Shown: positions 35,783 through 44,397 of the stretch, one piece after another
Numbering within the stretch: the first letter of the stretch is position 1
Layout: each line of letters begins with the position of its first letter
Origin: CANKJK01 sp040081715
GTDB lineage: Bacteria; Acidobacteriota; Vicinamibacteria; Vicinamibacterales; UBA2999
Direction: 5' to 3'
Assembly: GCA_040081715.1 (NCBI GenBank)
Contig: JBEBFY010000015.1
Coordinates: 27,800-91,799 of the forward strand
DNA: 64,000 nucleotides
The notes under the pieces: model-generated
Database searches by the model: none
Told to the model about the DNA's origin: nothing
The model's input: the letters and a program-made list of their open reading frames with translations, nothing else
Made by a program: the position numbers and the translations under genes

Positions 35783-37234
35783 GTGGCACACATCCGACTC
35801 GCGACCCGCTTCTTCACCGGCGTCCTGACGGCGCTCTTCCTGCTGACGGCTTCCAGCGCCTTCGCAGCCAACGACGCGATGGTGAAGCTCCTCGGCCTCC
35901 TGCGCGACCGAGGGGCCATCACGGTGCAGGAGTTCAACGAACTCGTCCTGCTGGCCGACCCGGCGGCTGCACCCGCGCCAGCCTCCGCACCGGTGCCGGC
36001 GACGACGGCCAAGCCGGCCCAGGCTCCGCCCGAGACGATCACCGCCCGCGTGCAGGCGCTGGAGAAGGCCAATCACGACGGTGACGTCGTCAAGAAGGCA
36101 CTGGCCGGCAAGTGGTACGAAAAGATCAGGTTGCGGGGGTACACCCAGTTCCGCTTCAGCGAAGTCTCGCAGGGCAGCGGCGAAACTCTCGAGATTCCCG
36201 CCGACCGGTCGGTGGCGCCGGTCGAGACGTTCGGCATCCGCCGCGGCCGGTTCATCTTCAGCGGTGACGTCTCGGACCACTTCTATCTCTACGCGCAGTC
36301 GGACTTCAACGCGTCCACCGGCGCGCCCGACTATTCGCTGCAGATGCGCGACCTCTACGCCGACATCGCACTGGACAAGAAGAAGACGTGGCGCGTGCGT
36401 GCCGGGCAGTCCAAGGTGCCGTATGGGTTCTCGAACCTGCAGTCGAGCCAGAACCGGCTCGCCCTTGAGCGTCCCGACGCGTTCAACAGCGCCGCGGAAG
36501 GCGAGCGGGACCTGGGTGTGTATCTGATGTGGGCATCCACCGAGGCGCGGCAGCGGTTCAAGGACCTGGTGGATAAGGGCCTGAAGGGCTCGGGCGACTA
36601 CGGCGTGACCGCCGTCGGCCTCTACAGCGGCCAGGGGCTGAACCGGTCCGACCTCAACGGTGAGCCACACCTGCTCGGCCGCGTGGCCTATCCCTTCAAG
36701 ACCAAGGGTGGGAAGTACTGGGAGGTGGGCGTGCAGGCCCACAAGGGCAAGTTCGTCACCACCACGCAGGCGATCAGCACGGGCGGCGCGACGTTTACCC
36801 CCGCGCGGCCCGATGCGGGGGTGGCGGACGACCGCATTGGCGGAAGCTTCGTGCTCTATCCCCAGCCCGTGGGCATCGAGGCCGAATGGAACGTGGGGCG
36901 GGGGCCTGAGCTATCGGCCGATCGGCGGTCCATCACCGCGCAGCGCCTCCAGGGCGGCTACCTCCAGGCGAGCTTCCGGCACATGCGCAAGCAGGCCGTC
37001 TACACGCCCTTTGTCCGCTGGCAGTACTTCGACGGAGGCCGGAAGTTCGCGCGCAACTCGCCCTGGGATCGCGTCAACGAGGCCGACTTCGGTGTCGAGC
37101 TGACGCCGGTGTCCGAGCTGGAGTTGACGCTGCTCTACACGCGGACCATCGAACGCACGCGCACCAGCACCTTCCCCTACGCGCCCGCGCGGGGAGCGGA
37201 CCGCTTCGGCGTGCAGCTCCAGTTCAACTACTGA
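35783..37234 (+). CDS. OprO/OprP-like porin
   Basis: A 483-residue outer-membrane porin: signal peptide (FFTGVLTALFLLTASSAFA), a short helical/coiled segment with a Pro/Ala-rich linker (to ~residue 100), then a barrel with family-typical FGIRRGRFIFSGDVSDHFYL, WRVRAGQSKVPYGFSN and LALERPDAFNS, closing in RFGVQLQFNY. The family includes phosphate-selective porins; specificity cannot be told. GTG at 35783 is the likely start; TTG one codon earlier is possible. Confidence 0.8.
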   Translation: MAHIRLATRFFTGVLTALFLLTASSAFAANDAMVKLLGLLRDRGAITVQEFNELVLLADPAAAPAPASAPVPATTAKPAQAPPETITARVQALEKANHDGDVVKKALAGKWYEKIRLRGYTQFRFSEVSQGSGETLEIPADRSVAPVETFGIRRGRFIFSGDVSDHFYLYAQSDFNASTGAPDYSLQMRDLYADIALDKKKTWRVRAGQSKVPYGFSNLQSSQNRLALERPDAFNSAAEGERDLGVYLMWASTEARQRFKDLVDKGLKGSGDYGVTAVGLYSGQGLNRSDLNGEPHLLGRVAYPFKTKGGKYWEVGVQAHKGKFVTTTQAISTGGATFTPARPDAGVADDRIGGSFVLYPQPVGIEAEWNVGRGPELSADRRSITAQRLQGGYLQASFRHMRKQAVYTPFVRWQYFDGGRKFARNSPWDRVNEADFGVELTPVSELELTLLYTRTIERTRTSTFPYAPARGADRFGVQLQFNY

Positions 37235-37240
37235 CGGGAT

Positions 37241-38560
37241 TCAGGGCTGGAGGACCCCGTACTTGTCATAGCGCCTCGCGGCCTTGCGGGTGCCCTTATA
37301 GAGGAAGCGCTGCACCCGGTTGCCCGTGAGGCTCTCGCCCACATACAGGTTGTTCTTGCTGTCGGCCGCGATGGCGTGGGCGATGGTGAATTCGCCCCCC
37401 ATCTGCCCGCCATTGCCGAACTCGCCGATGACCTGCAGGTCCGCGCGCCGCAGGATCCAGACCTTGTCGTTGCGGCCGTCAGCCACGAAGAGCCACCGCT
37501 GCTCGCGATCCTTGGAAAAGTTCAGGTCCAGCACGGTGCCACGCTGCGTCGACGGACGGATAAAGGCCTCCTTCACGAAGGTGCCGTCCTTCTTGAATAC
37601 CTGGATGCGTGAATTATTCCGGTCGCCCACGTAGAGCAGGCCGTCCTTGTCGAGGCGTGCCGAGTGCGCCACCGCGAACTGGGCGGGCGGAGGATCACTG
37701 GGGCTCCAGGTGAACGGGATCTTGCGCGGCGGCACCTTGTCGTCCGGCGGCTTGCCGTAGGCGCCCCAGTAGCGCTTGAAGGCACCCGTCTCCGAGTCGA
37801 ACACGATGACGCGACGGTTGCCGTAGCCGTCGGCGACGAAGACCTCGTTCGTGCCGGTATCCACGGCCACGCCCGCGATGTTGGCGCCGCCGCCGAGCAC
37901 CTTCGTGTCGTGGCTGTCCACCTTGCCGCGCCCGGGCGCGTAGCCGACCTCCATCAGGAACTTGCCCTCGCGGGTGAACTTCATCAGGTGCGACCCGCCG
38001 AGCCAGACGTTGCCTTTGGCATCAACGGTCAGGCTGTGTTCCCCGCGCACCCAGTGATACGGGCGCGGTTCGAGGTTGATCCTCGGTGGCGCCGGGGACT
38101 TCGCGCTGTAAGTGGGGTCGTATCCCTTTGGCACCTTCTGGGGAGAACCCTGGTTAGTGGCGTCCGAGGCGGCGCCGGTTCCGCCACCGGCCCACTCGAA
38201 CTCGGGGCCCGGCCCGCCGAAGCCCTGGAGGACGTTGCCTGCCGAGTCGAATTCCACGACGGCCGGGGGTGGCACGCAGCACTCGGATTCAGGTTGCGCG
38301 TAGGCGGCGTCGTCCTCGTGGCCGACAAGGACCGACCGCGGCCGGTTCAGCACCCAGACGTGGTCCTGCGCGTCCACGTCGATGCCGGCGACGTTGCCGA
38401 GCACCCACTTGTTGGGCAGGGGACGCTTGGGCCAGTAGGGATCCCATTCGTAGACCGGCACCTGATCATCCTTGGCCGGGTCCGGCGCCGCGTATGTGAG
38501 CCACGCGCCGAGCACCACCCCCACCGCCACAGCCGCCAGGGTCCATGTCTTCCGCAACAT
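37241..38560 (-). CDS. Exported NHL-repeat six-bladed beta-propeller protein
   Basis: A 439-residue exported protein with an N-terminal signal/anchor (LAAVAVGVVLGAWLTYAA). Several NHL-type blades are seen: VAGIDVDAQDHVWVLNRP, HSLTVDAKGNVWLGGSHL, IAGVAVDTGTNEVFVADGYG, AHSARLDKDGLLYVGDRNNS, IAADSKNNLYVGESL. It resembles secreted peptidylglycine-lyase-like propellers common in Acidobacteriota, but catalytic assignment is not possible. GGGAGG lies 7 bases before the ATG at 38560, which fixes the start. It converges with the porin, 6 bases apart. Confidence 0.8.
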   Translation of the reverse strand: MLRKTWTLAAVAVGVVLGAWLTYAAPDPAKDDQVPVYEWDPYWPKRPLPNKWVLGNVAGIDVDAQDHVWVLNRPRSVLVGHEDDAAYAQPESECCVPPPAVVEFDSAGNVLQGFGGPGPEFEWAGGGTGAASDATNQGSPQKVPKGYDPTYSAKSPAPPRINLEPRPYHWVRGEHSLTVDAKGNVWLGGSHLMKFTREGKFLMEVGYAPGRGKVDSHDTKVLGGGANIAGVAVDTGTNEVFVADGYGNRRVIVFDSETGAFKRYWGAYGKPPDDKVPPRKIPFTWSPSDPPPAQFAVAHSARLDKDGLLYVGDRNNSRIQVFKKDGTFVKEAFIRPSTQRGTVLDLNFSKDREQRWLFVADGRNDKVWILRRADLQVIGEFGNGGQMGGEFTIAHAIAADSKNNLYVGESLTGNRVQRFLYKGTRKAARRYDKYGVLQP

Positions 38561-38721
38561 CAGCGTGCCTCCCGTGTCGCGCACCATATTGTCCAGCAGG
38601 ACCTTGAGTCAAACGCCCGCGCCCGTCGTCCGGTCCGGCAGAGCTTCGGGTTCGCCCGGGCGAGCCCTTGGGATCCCGGTATGCTTGGTGCCACGGGCTG
38701 CCAGGACCCAGGAGGCTTCAG

Positions 38722-39642
38722 ATGGTGAAATTCGCGCACGTACTCTGTCCGACCGACCTCAGTGAGGCCTCGCTGCCGGCCTTCCGATACGCAGCGGCCG
38801 TGGCCCGGTGGTACGGGGCAACCCTCACGGTCCTGCACGTCGTCCCCAGCTTCGAGCCCATGGCTGGGCCGGCGGAGTGGATCGGGGATCCCCTGCCAGT
38901 GCCGCGCGTGCCCTCAGCAGAGGATGTGCGTGCCGAGATGGCCCGCCTGCTGCCCATGGATGAGGCGGACGGGATCACGGTGACGCTCGAAGCCCGTGCC
39001 GGCCACGCGGCGTCAGTCATCGTCGACCAGGCGGTCGAGAGGTCAGCGGACCTCATCGTGATGGGGACCCACGGCCGAACCGGCTTCAGCCGTTTGCTGA
39101 TGGGCTCCGTCGCCGAGAAGGTGGTCAGGCAGGCGCCCTGCCCGGTGTTGACCATTCCCCCGGTGGCGCCGGCCTCCAGGAAGGAGCGGCCTTCGTTCTC
39201 CCGCATCCTCTGCCCGGTGGACTTCTCGCCCGCCTCCGAACAGGCCGTGGGCTTTGCACTGGACCTTGCCCGCCAGGCCGGCGGCGCCGTGACCATGCTG
39301 AGCGTGGTGGAGTGGCTGGCCGAGGAGGAACCGATCGCCGATGGGGACTTCGATGTCAGCGCGCTGCGTGCACAGATGGCGGATCAGGCGCGTCAGCGTC
39401 TGCACGCGCTGCTCTCAGACGAGGCGCGGACCTGGTGCGACATCGAGGAGATAGTGACCTACGGCCGGGCGCATCGCGAGGTGATCCGGCTGGCCGCGGA
39501 TCGGGGAGCCGACCTCATCGTGCTCGGCGCGCAGGGCCGCGGGGGCGTGGGGCTCGCGATCTTCGGATCCACCACGCAGCAGGTGATCCGTTCGGCAACC
39601 TGTCCGGTGCTGGTGGTGCACGCCCCGGGAACGCCGGTCTGA
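38722..39642 (+). CDS. Tandem universal stress protein (UspA)
   Basis: A 306-residue cytoplasmic protein with two UspA domains (residues ~1-150 and ~160-300). Each ends with the nucleotide-binding signature: GTHGRTGFSRLLMGSVAEKV in the first and GAQGRGGVGLAIFGSTTQQV in the second; the first fits the ATP-binding G-2x-G-9x-G(S/T) pattern closely. Function is stress survival by an unclear mechanism. GGAGG (38711-38715) precedes the ATG by six bases. Glutamate dehydrogenase follows 30 bases later. Confidence 0.9.
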   Translation: MVKFAHVLCPTDLSEASLPAFRYAAAVARWYGATLTVLHVVPSFEPMAGPAEWIGDPLPVPRVPSAEDVRAEMARLLPMDEADGITVTLEARAGHAASVIVDQAVERSADLIVMGTHGRTGFSRLLMGSVAEKVVRQAPCPVLTIPPVAPASRKERPSFSRILCPVDFSPASEQAVGFALDLARQAGGAVTMLSVVEWLAEEEPIADGDFDVSALRAQMADQARQRLHALLSDEARTWCDIEEIVTYGRAHREVIRLAADRGADLIVLGAQGRGGVGLAIFGSTTQQVIRSATCPVLVVHAPGTPV

Positions 39643-39671
39643 CGGCCGGCGTGTCATCCGAGGCAGGCACC

Positions 39672-40901
39672 ATGGACGCCCTTCAGACCGTCAACCGCCA
39701 CGTCACGGACGCCGCGCGCCTCCTCGGGCTCGACGATGCGTTGACGGAGTTTCTCCTGACGCCGGATCGACAGCTGCGTGTCGAAGTGCCGATCATCCGG
39801 GATAACGGACACCTGCACAGCTTCATCGGCTACCGGGTGCAGCACAACGATGCCCGCGGGCCCTTCAAGGGCGGCCTGCGCTATCACCCGTCGGTGACCG
39901 ACTCGGAGGTGACGGCGCTGGCGTCACTGATGACGTGGAAGACCGCCGTGCTCGATGTGCCGTTCGGCGGCGCGAAGGGCGGCATCCAGGTTGACGTGGC
40001 GCAGTTGTCGAAGCCGGAGCTGGAGCGGCTGACCCGCCGTTTCACCGACATCATCGACCCCATCATTGGTCCCAACATCGACATCCCTGCGCCGGACGTG
40101 GCCACCAACGCGCAGACGATGGCGTGGATCATGGACCAGTACTCCCGCCGCCACGGCTACTCGCCGGCGTGCGTCACCGGCAAGCCGGTGGCACTGGGTG
40201 GCTCTGAAGGCCGGAGCGAGGCCACCGGACGTGGCGTTGCGATCTGCGTGCGCGAAGCCTGCCGTACCCTCGGCATCGACCTGACGGCTGCGCGCGTGGC
40301 CATCCAGGGCTTCGGCAACGTCGGCTCGAATGCGGCGACGCTGCTCGGCGCGATGGGGGCCACCATCGTGGCCCTCAGTGACAGCTCCGGTGGCCGCTTC
40401 AGCCCGGGCGGACTCGATCCGGCGGGCATGGCGCAGGCCAAGGCCGATGGCGCCTCGATTCGCGACTATCCCGCAGGCGAGGCCGTGACCAACGCAGAGC
40501 TGCTGACGCTCGATTGCGACGTGCTGATTCCCGCCGCGATGGAGGATGTGTTCACCCCGGAGATCGCGTCCGCGGTGAAAGCCCGGATGGTCGTGGAGGC
40601 CGCCAACGCCCCGACCGCGTTCGAGGCGGATGCCGTGTTCGCGGAGCGGGGCATCACCGTGGTGCCCGACATCCTCGCCAACGCGGGAGGCGTGACGGTC
40701 AGTTATTTCGAGTGGGTGCAGAACCTGCAGCAGTTCCGTTGGGAACTGGCCGACGTGAATGAGAAGCTCGAGCGCCGGATAACCGCTGCCTTTCGGGCGG
40801 TGACGGACAAGGCGGCCGAGCACCACACCACCCTCCGCCAGGGCGCATTCCTGCTGGCGCTTGACCGTGTGGCCGCTGCCACGCGGCTGCGGGGGTTCTG
40901 A
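39672..40901 (+). CDS. gdhA: Glutamate dehydrogenase (Glu/Leu/Phe/Val family)
   Basis: A 409-residue enzyme that interconverts glutamate and 2-oxoglutarate plus ammonia. The catalytic region is MTWKTAVLDVPFGGAKGGI, the substrate-side motif is GPFKGGLRYHP, and the nucleotide-binding loop is IQGFGNVGSNAATLL. The residue pattern at the end of the second beta strand (LSDSSGG) suggests NAD more than NADP, tentatively. The ATG at 39672 gives a family-like N-terminus; the frame is open further upstream inside the USP gene. Confidence 0.93.
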   Translation: MDALQTVNRHVTDAARLLGLDDALTEFLLTPDRQLRVEVPIIRDNGHLHSFIGYRVQHNDARGPFKGGLRYHPSVTDSEVTALASLMTWKTAVLDVPFGGAKGGIQVDVAQLSKPELERLTRRFTDIIDPIIGPNIDIPAPDVATNAQTMAWIMDQYSRRHGYSPACVTGKPVALGGSEGRSEATGRGVAICVREACRTLGIDLTAARVAIQGFGNVGSNAATLLGAMGATIVALSDSSGGRFSPGGLDPAGMAQAKADGASIRDYPAGEAVTNAELLTLDCDVLIPAAMEDVFTPEIASAVKARMVVEAANAPTAFEADAVFAERGITVVPDILANAGGVTVSYFEWVQNLQQFRWELADVNEKLERRITAAFRAVTDKAAEHHTTLRQGAFLLALDRVAAATRLRGF

Positions 40902-40908
40902 GCCGCGC

Positions 40909-42195
40909 ATGCCAGGCACGACCGCCGCCCAGGCGGTGTCGCTCGTCAAGCCCGGCGATCGGGTGTTCCTGCACGGCAGCGCCGCCACGCCCCTCACGCT
41001 GGTGCACGCCCTCTTCGACCGCGCCAGCGAACTGCGCGACGTGGAGCTCGTCAGCGTCAGTACCATGGGCGACCTCGGCCTCGACCGGCCCGGCGTGCGC
41101 GACGCCTTCTTCGTCAACGCGCTCTTCGTGTCCGCCAACGTGCGGGCCGTCGTAGACACCGACCGCGGAGACTACGTGCCGGTCTTCCTCAGTGAGATTC
41201 CCCGGTTGTTCGAGGCCGGCATCCTGCCGGTGGACGTGGCCCTGGTGCACGTGTCACCGCCAGACCGCCACGGGTACTGTTCGCTCGGCGTGAGCGTGGA
41301 CGTGGCGCGGTCGGCGGTCGTGCACGCGAAGACGGTCGTGGCGCAGGTCAATCCGCACATGCCACGGACCCATGGCGACGGACACGTGCACGTGAGCCGG
41401 TTCGCCGCGATGGTGGACGTGGACGACCCGCTGCCCGAGGTGGATTACGGCACCCGCATCGGCGCCTGCGAGCGCGCGATCGCCGAGCGGTGTGCGGGGC
41501 TCATCGAGGATGGCGCGACGCTGCAGGTGGGCATCGGCGCCATTCCCGACGCCATCCTTGGCGCCCTGGAGCATCACCGCGACCTCGGCGTACACACCGA
41601 GATGTGCTCGAACGGCATCCTGCCCCTCATTCAGAAGGGCGTCATCACCAACCGGATGAAGCGGAAGCATCCGGGCCGTGTCGTCACCAGCTTCGCGCTC
41701 GGCACCAGGGCGCTCTACGACCTGTTTCACGACAACCCGGACTTCGCGTTTCTCGACGCGCAGTATGTGAACGACGGCAACGTGATCGCGAAGAACCCGA
41801 AGGTGGTGGCCGTCAATAGCGCCATTGAGATGGACCTCACCGGGCAGGTCTGCGCCGACAGCATCGGCACGTTTCAGTTCAGCGGCGTGGGCGGGCAGAT
41901 GGACTTCATGCGCGGCGCCGCCCTCAGTGACGGCGGCAAGCCGATCATCGCGATGGCCTCGGTCACCGCGAAGGGCGCGAGCAAGATCGTGCCCTTCCTC
42001 AAGCAGGGCGCCGGCGTGGTCACCACGCGGGCGCATGTGCACTGGGTGGTGACGGAGCACGGCACGGCCTATCTCTACGGCAAGAATCTGCGGCAGCGGG
42101 CCGAGGCGCTCATTGCCGTGGCCCATCCGAATCACCGCGAGGCCCTCTCACGCGCCGCCAGGGAACGGTTCGGGTCGAAGAACGAGGGTGCCTGA
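40909..42195 (+). CDS. Acetyl-CoA hydrolase / acyl-CoA:carboxylate CoA-transferase
   Basis: A 428-residue class-I-like CoA-transferase of the acetyl-CoA hydrolase / 4-hydroxybutyrate CoA-transferase group. The conserved segments ATLQVGIGAIPDAILGAL and DLGVHTEMCSNGILPL include the catalytic Glu; FQFSGVGGQMDFMRGA and TEHGTAYLYGKNLRQRAEAL mark the C-terminal half. It likely moves CoA between acetate, butyrate or similar acids. Starts 8 bases after gdhA, so glutamate deamination and acyl-CoA metabolism may be co-expressed. Confidence 0.88.
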   Translation: MPGTTAAQAVSLVKPGDRVFLHGSAATPLTLVHALFDRASELRDVELVSVSTMGDLGLDRPGVRDAFFVNALFVSANVRAVVDTDRGDYVPVFLSEIPRLFEAGILPVDVALVHVSPPDRHGYCSLGVSVDVARSAVVHAKTVVAQVNPHMPRTHGDGHVHVSRFAAMVDVDDPLPEVDYGTRIGACERAIAERCAGLIEDGATLQVGIGAIPDAILGALEHHRDLGVHTEMCSNGILPLIQKGVITNRMKRKHPGRVVTSFALGTRALYDLFHDNPDFAFLDAQYVNDGNVIAKNPKVVAVNSAIEMDLTGQVCADSIGTFQFSGVGGQMDFMRGAALSDGGKPIIAMASVTAKGASKIVPFLKQGAGVVTTRAHVHWVVTEHGTAYLYGKNLRQRAEALIAVAHPNHREALSRAARERFGSKNEGA

Positions 42196-43624
42196 CCCCA
42201 TCCAGAGCGTGACGACTCCCGTGGACGGCGCGCCGCTCGAACAGCAGCTTGAAGAGCAGATCGCCCAGTGGCGGATGTACCTGCGCCGCCGAAGGGTCAT
42301 CCACGGCCCCGACGTGGCCGAACTGGAAGGCCACCTCCGCGACCAGTTGGCCGCCCTCACGGAGGCGGGCCTCGCGGCGGACGAAGCCTTCTTCGTCGCG
42401 GTCAAGCGCATGGGCAGCCTCGACGCGCTGTCGCGTGAGTTCGCGCGTGAGCACTCCGAACGACTGTGGAAGCAACTGGTCATCGCCCCCGATGCGGCCG
42501 ATGCCGCGCCGGACACCGCACGCACCGAGGCACTCGTCGTCCTGGGCCTCGCCGTCGCCGCGGCGGTGGCGGTCAAGGTGCCGGAACTGTTCGGTGTGCA
42601 CCTCGACCCTGATGCCGAGTTGCCGCTGTTCTACTTCCGGAACGCCACGCTGTTTGTCTTCCCGCTGCTCGCCGTCTATTTCGTGTGGAAGCGGCGGCTG
42701 GACGCGGTCAGCGCCCTATGGCTGGCGCTTCCGTTCGTGGCCGGGGCGGTGTTCGCCAACGCCTACCCATGGAAGACCGTTGTCATCAACAACGCGCCGA
42801 AGGTCAGCGACACGGCGCTGCTGACCGTGCTGCATCTGCCCATCGCGCTCTGGCTGGCCGTCGGCGTCGCGTATGTCCGAGGCCGCTGGTTCGACGAGGG
42901 CGGACGCATGAACTTCGTCCGGTTCTCGGGCGAGCTGGCCATCTACTACGTGCTCATCGCGCTCGGCGGCGGCGTCCTGGCCGGCTTCACGGCCATGCTG
43001 TTCAAGGCGATCGGGATCAACGCCGGGCCGTTCATCGGGCCCTGGCTGATGCCGTGCGGAGCGGCGGCGGCTGTCATCGTCGGATCCTGGCTGGTCGAAG
43101 CGAAGCAGAGCGTCATCGAGAACATGGCGCCGGTACTGACCCGGCTGTTCACGCCGCTGTTCACCGTGCTGCTGCTGATGTTCCTCGCCACGATGGCGTG
43201 GACGGGCAGCCCCATCGACGTGAAGCGGGAAGTGCTGATCGGCTTCGACCTGCTGCTGGCGGCCGTCGTCGGGCTGGTGCTCTACGCCGCCTCCGCACGC
43301 GACCCGCAGGCACCGCCCGACTTGTTCGATGGCCTGCAGCTGCTCCTCATCGTGAGCGCACTGGTGGTCGACGTCGTGGCGCTTGCCGCCATCGCCTCAC
43401 GGCTCTCGGAGTTCGGCCTCACGCCCAACCGGGTGGCGGCGCTCGGTGAGAACCTCATTCTGCTCGTCAACCTGGGATGGTCGGCGTGGCTCTACGCAGG
43501 CTTCCTGCGCCGCCGGGGCACGTTTGCTGCGTTGGAGTGCTGGCAAGTCGCCTACCTGCCCGTGTACTCGGCATGGGCGGCGCTCGTGGTTGTCGTCTTC
43601 CCGCCAGTGTTCGGCTACCGGTGA
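42188..43624 (+). CDS. Multi-pass membrane protein with N-terminal permease-prefix-like domain
   Basis: A 478-residue protein. The first ~100 residues form a soluble helical domain (EQIAQWRMYLRRRRVIHGPD; LREQL-like ELEGHLRDQLAAL; AVKRMGSLDALSREFAREH) like the prefix of many Acidobacteriota permeases. About ten hydrophobic helices follow, resembling DUF4153 membrane proteins. Role unknown. The GTG at 42188 overlaps the CoA-transferase end by eight bases; a later GTG is also possible. Confidence 0.65.
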   Translation: MPDPIQSVTTPVDGAPLEQQLEEQIAQWRMYLRRRRVIHGPDVAELEGHLRDQLAALTEAGLAADEAFFVAVKRMGSLDALSREFAREHSERLWKQLVIAPDAADAAPDTARTEALVVLGLAVAAAVAVKVPELFGVHLDPDAELPLFYFRNATLFVFPLLAVYFVWKRRLDAVSALWLALPFVAGAVFANAYPWKTVVINNAPKVSDTALLTVLHLPIALWLAVGVAYVRGRWFDEGGRMNFVRFSGELAIYYVLIALGGGVLAGFTAMLFKAIGINAGPFIGPWLMPCGAAAAVIVGSWLVEAKQSVIENMAPVLTRLFTPLFTVLLLMFLATMAWTGSPIDVKREVLIGFDLLLAAVVGLVLYAASARDPQAPPDLFDGLQLLLIVSALVVDVVALAAIASRLSEFGLTPNRVAALGENLILLVNLGWSAWLYAGFLRRRGTFAALECWQVAYLPVYSAWAALVVVVFPPVFGYR

Positions 43625-43664
43625 TGCCTCCAACGGGCACCGCACGGGCGCCCGGGCCTTTGGC

Positions 43665-43686
43665 TCGTCGCACTAATGTGCGACGA
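43665..43686. promoter_or_regulatory. 22-base palindrome upstream of the AbrB-Doc pair (candidate auto-operator)
   Basis: TCGTCGCAC-TAAT-GTGCGACGA: perfect 9-base arms around TAAT, ending 7 bases before the antitoxin ATG. Type II antitoxins normally repress their own promoter through such a site. Confidence 0.7.
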
Positions 43687-43693
43687 TGACCCT

Positions 43694-43921
43694 ATGACCA
43701 AGGCAGTCACGCTCCGTCAGGCCGGGGGCTCTGTCAGCGCCACCCTTCCCAAGGACATGGCCGACCGCCTGCGCCTGGAAGCCGGTGATCGCGTACTCGC
43801 GGTTGAAACCGACCAGGGAATCCTGCTCACGCCATACGACCCCGAAACACAGCGAGCGCTGACGGTGGCCGCAGGCGTCGCCAAGAAGTATCGCAACGCC
43901 CTCCGCGAACTGGCGAAGTAG
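43694..43921 (+). CDS. AbrB/MazE-type antitoxin of a Doc toxin
   Basis: A 75-residue swapped-hairpin DNA-binding protein: VTLRQAGGSVSATLPKDMAD and RLEAGDRVLAVETDQGILLT are the AbrB fold; the C-terminal ~25 residues (ALTVAAGVAKKYRNALRELA) likely form the toxin-binding helix. Paired with the Doc gene 2 bases downstream. Doc partners are classically Phd, but AbrB-like partners are also known. ATG at 43694; an ATG six codons upstream falls inside the operator palindrome and is unlikely. Confidence 0.85.
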   Translation: MTKAVTLRQAGGSVSATLPKDMADRLRLEAGDRVLAVETDQGILLTPYDPETQRALTVAAGVAKKYRNALRELAK

Positions 43922-43923
43922 TC

Positions 43924-44328
43924 ATGGCGGCGCGTCGTCCTGAGCCGATGTGGCTCACACGCATCGTCGTGGATGCCATCCACAACGATCAGCTTCGCGA
44001 GCACGGTGGACTCCCCGGAGTCCGGGACGAGAACGTGCTGGAGTCGGCACTCGCCCGCGCGCAGCAGAAGTGGCACTACGCCGAAGATCGCGCCATCCCC
44101 AGTTTGGCGGCCGCCTACGCATTCGGCCTGGTCAGGAACCATCCCTATCGTGACGGCAACAAGCGCATCGGCCTCCTGGCCATGGCGACGTTCCTCGGAT
44201 TGAACGGCCATGAACTGACCGCCACCGAAGGCGAGGTTATCCACGCGATCGTTGCGTTGGCCTCCGGCACGACCAGCGAAGAGGCCTTTTCGAACTGGGT
44301 GACGGAACACAGCCGCAAGGCCGACTGA
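43924..44328 (+). CDS. doc: Doc (death-on-curing) toxin, Fic superfamily
   Basis: A 134-residue toxin. The catalytic loop HPYRDGNKRIG follows the Doc form HxFx(D/N)(A/G)NKR; Lys in place of the usual Fic Gly marks Doc-type kinases, which phosphorylate EF-Tu and stop translation. GGLPGVRDENVLESALARAQ is also typical. All catalytic residues visible are intact (Tyr replaces Phe in the loop). It lies 2 bases after the antitoxin stop. Confidence 0.9.
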   Translation: MAARRPEPMWLTRIVVDAIHNDQLREHGGLPGVRDENVLESALARAQQKWHYAEDRAIPSLAAAYAFGLVRNHPYRDGNKRIGLLAMATFLGLNGHELTATEGEVIHAIVALASGTTSEEAFSNWVTEHSRKAD

Positions 44329-44397
44329 GCCAAAGGCCTTCCTATCTGATTGAAACATCGCGGTCCTTGGAGCTACCCTCTCGGCACCTCCAAACAC

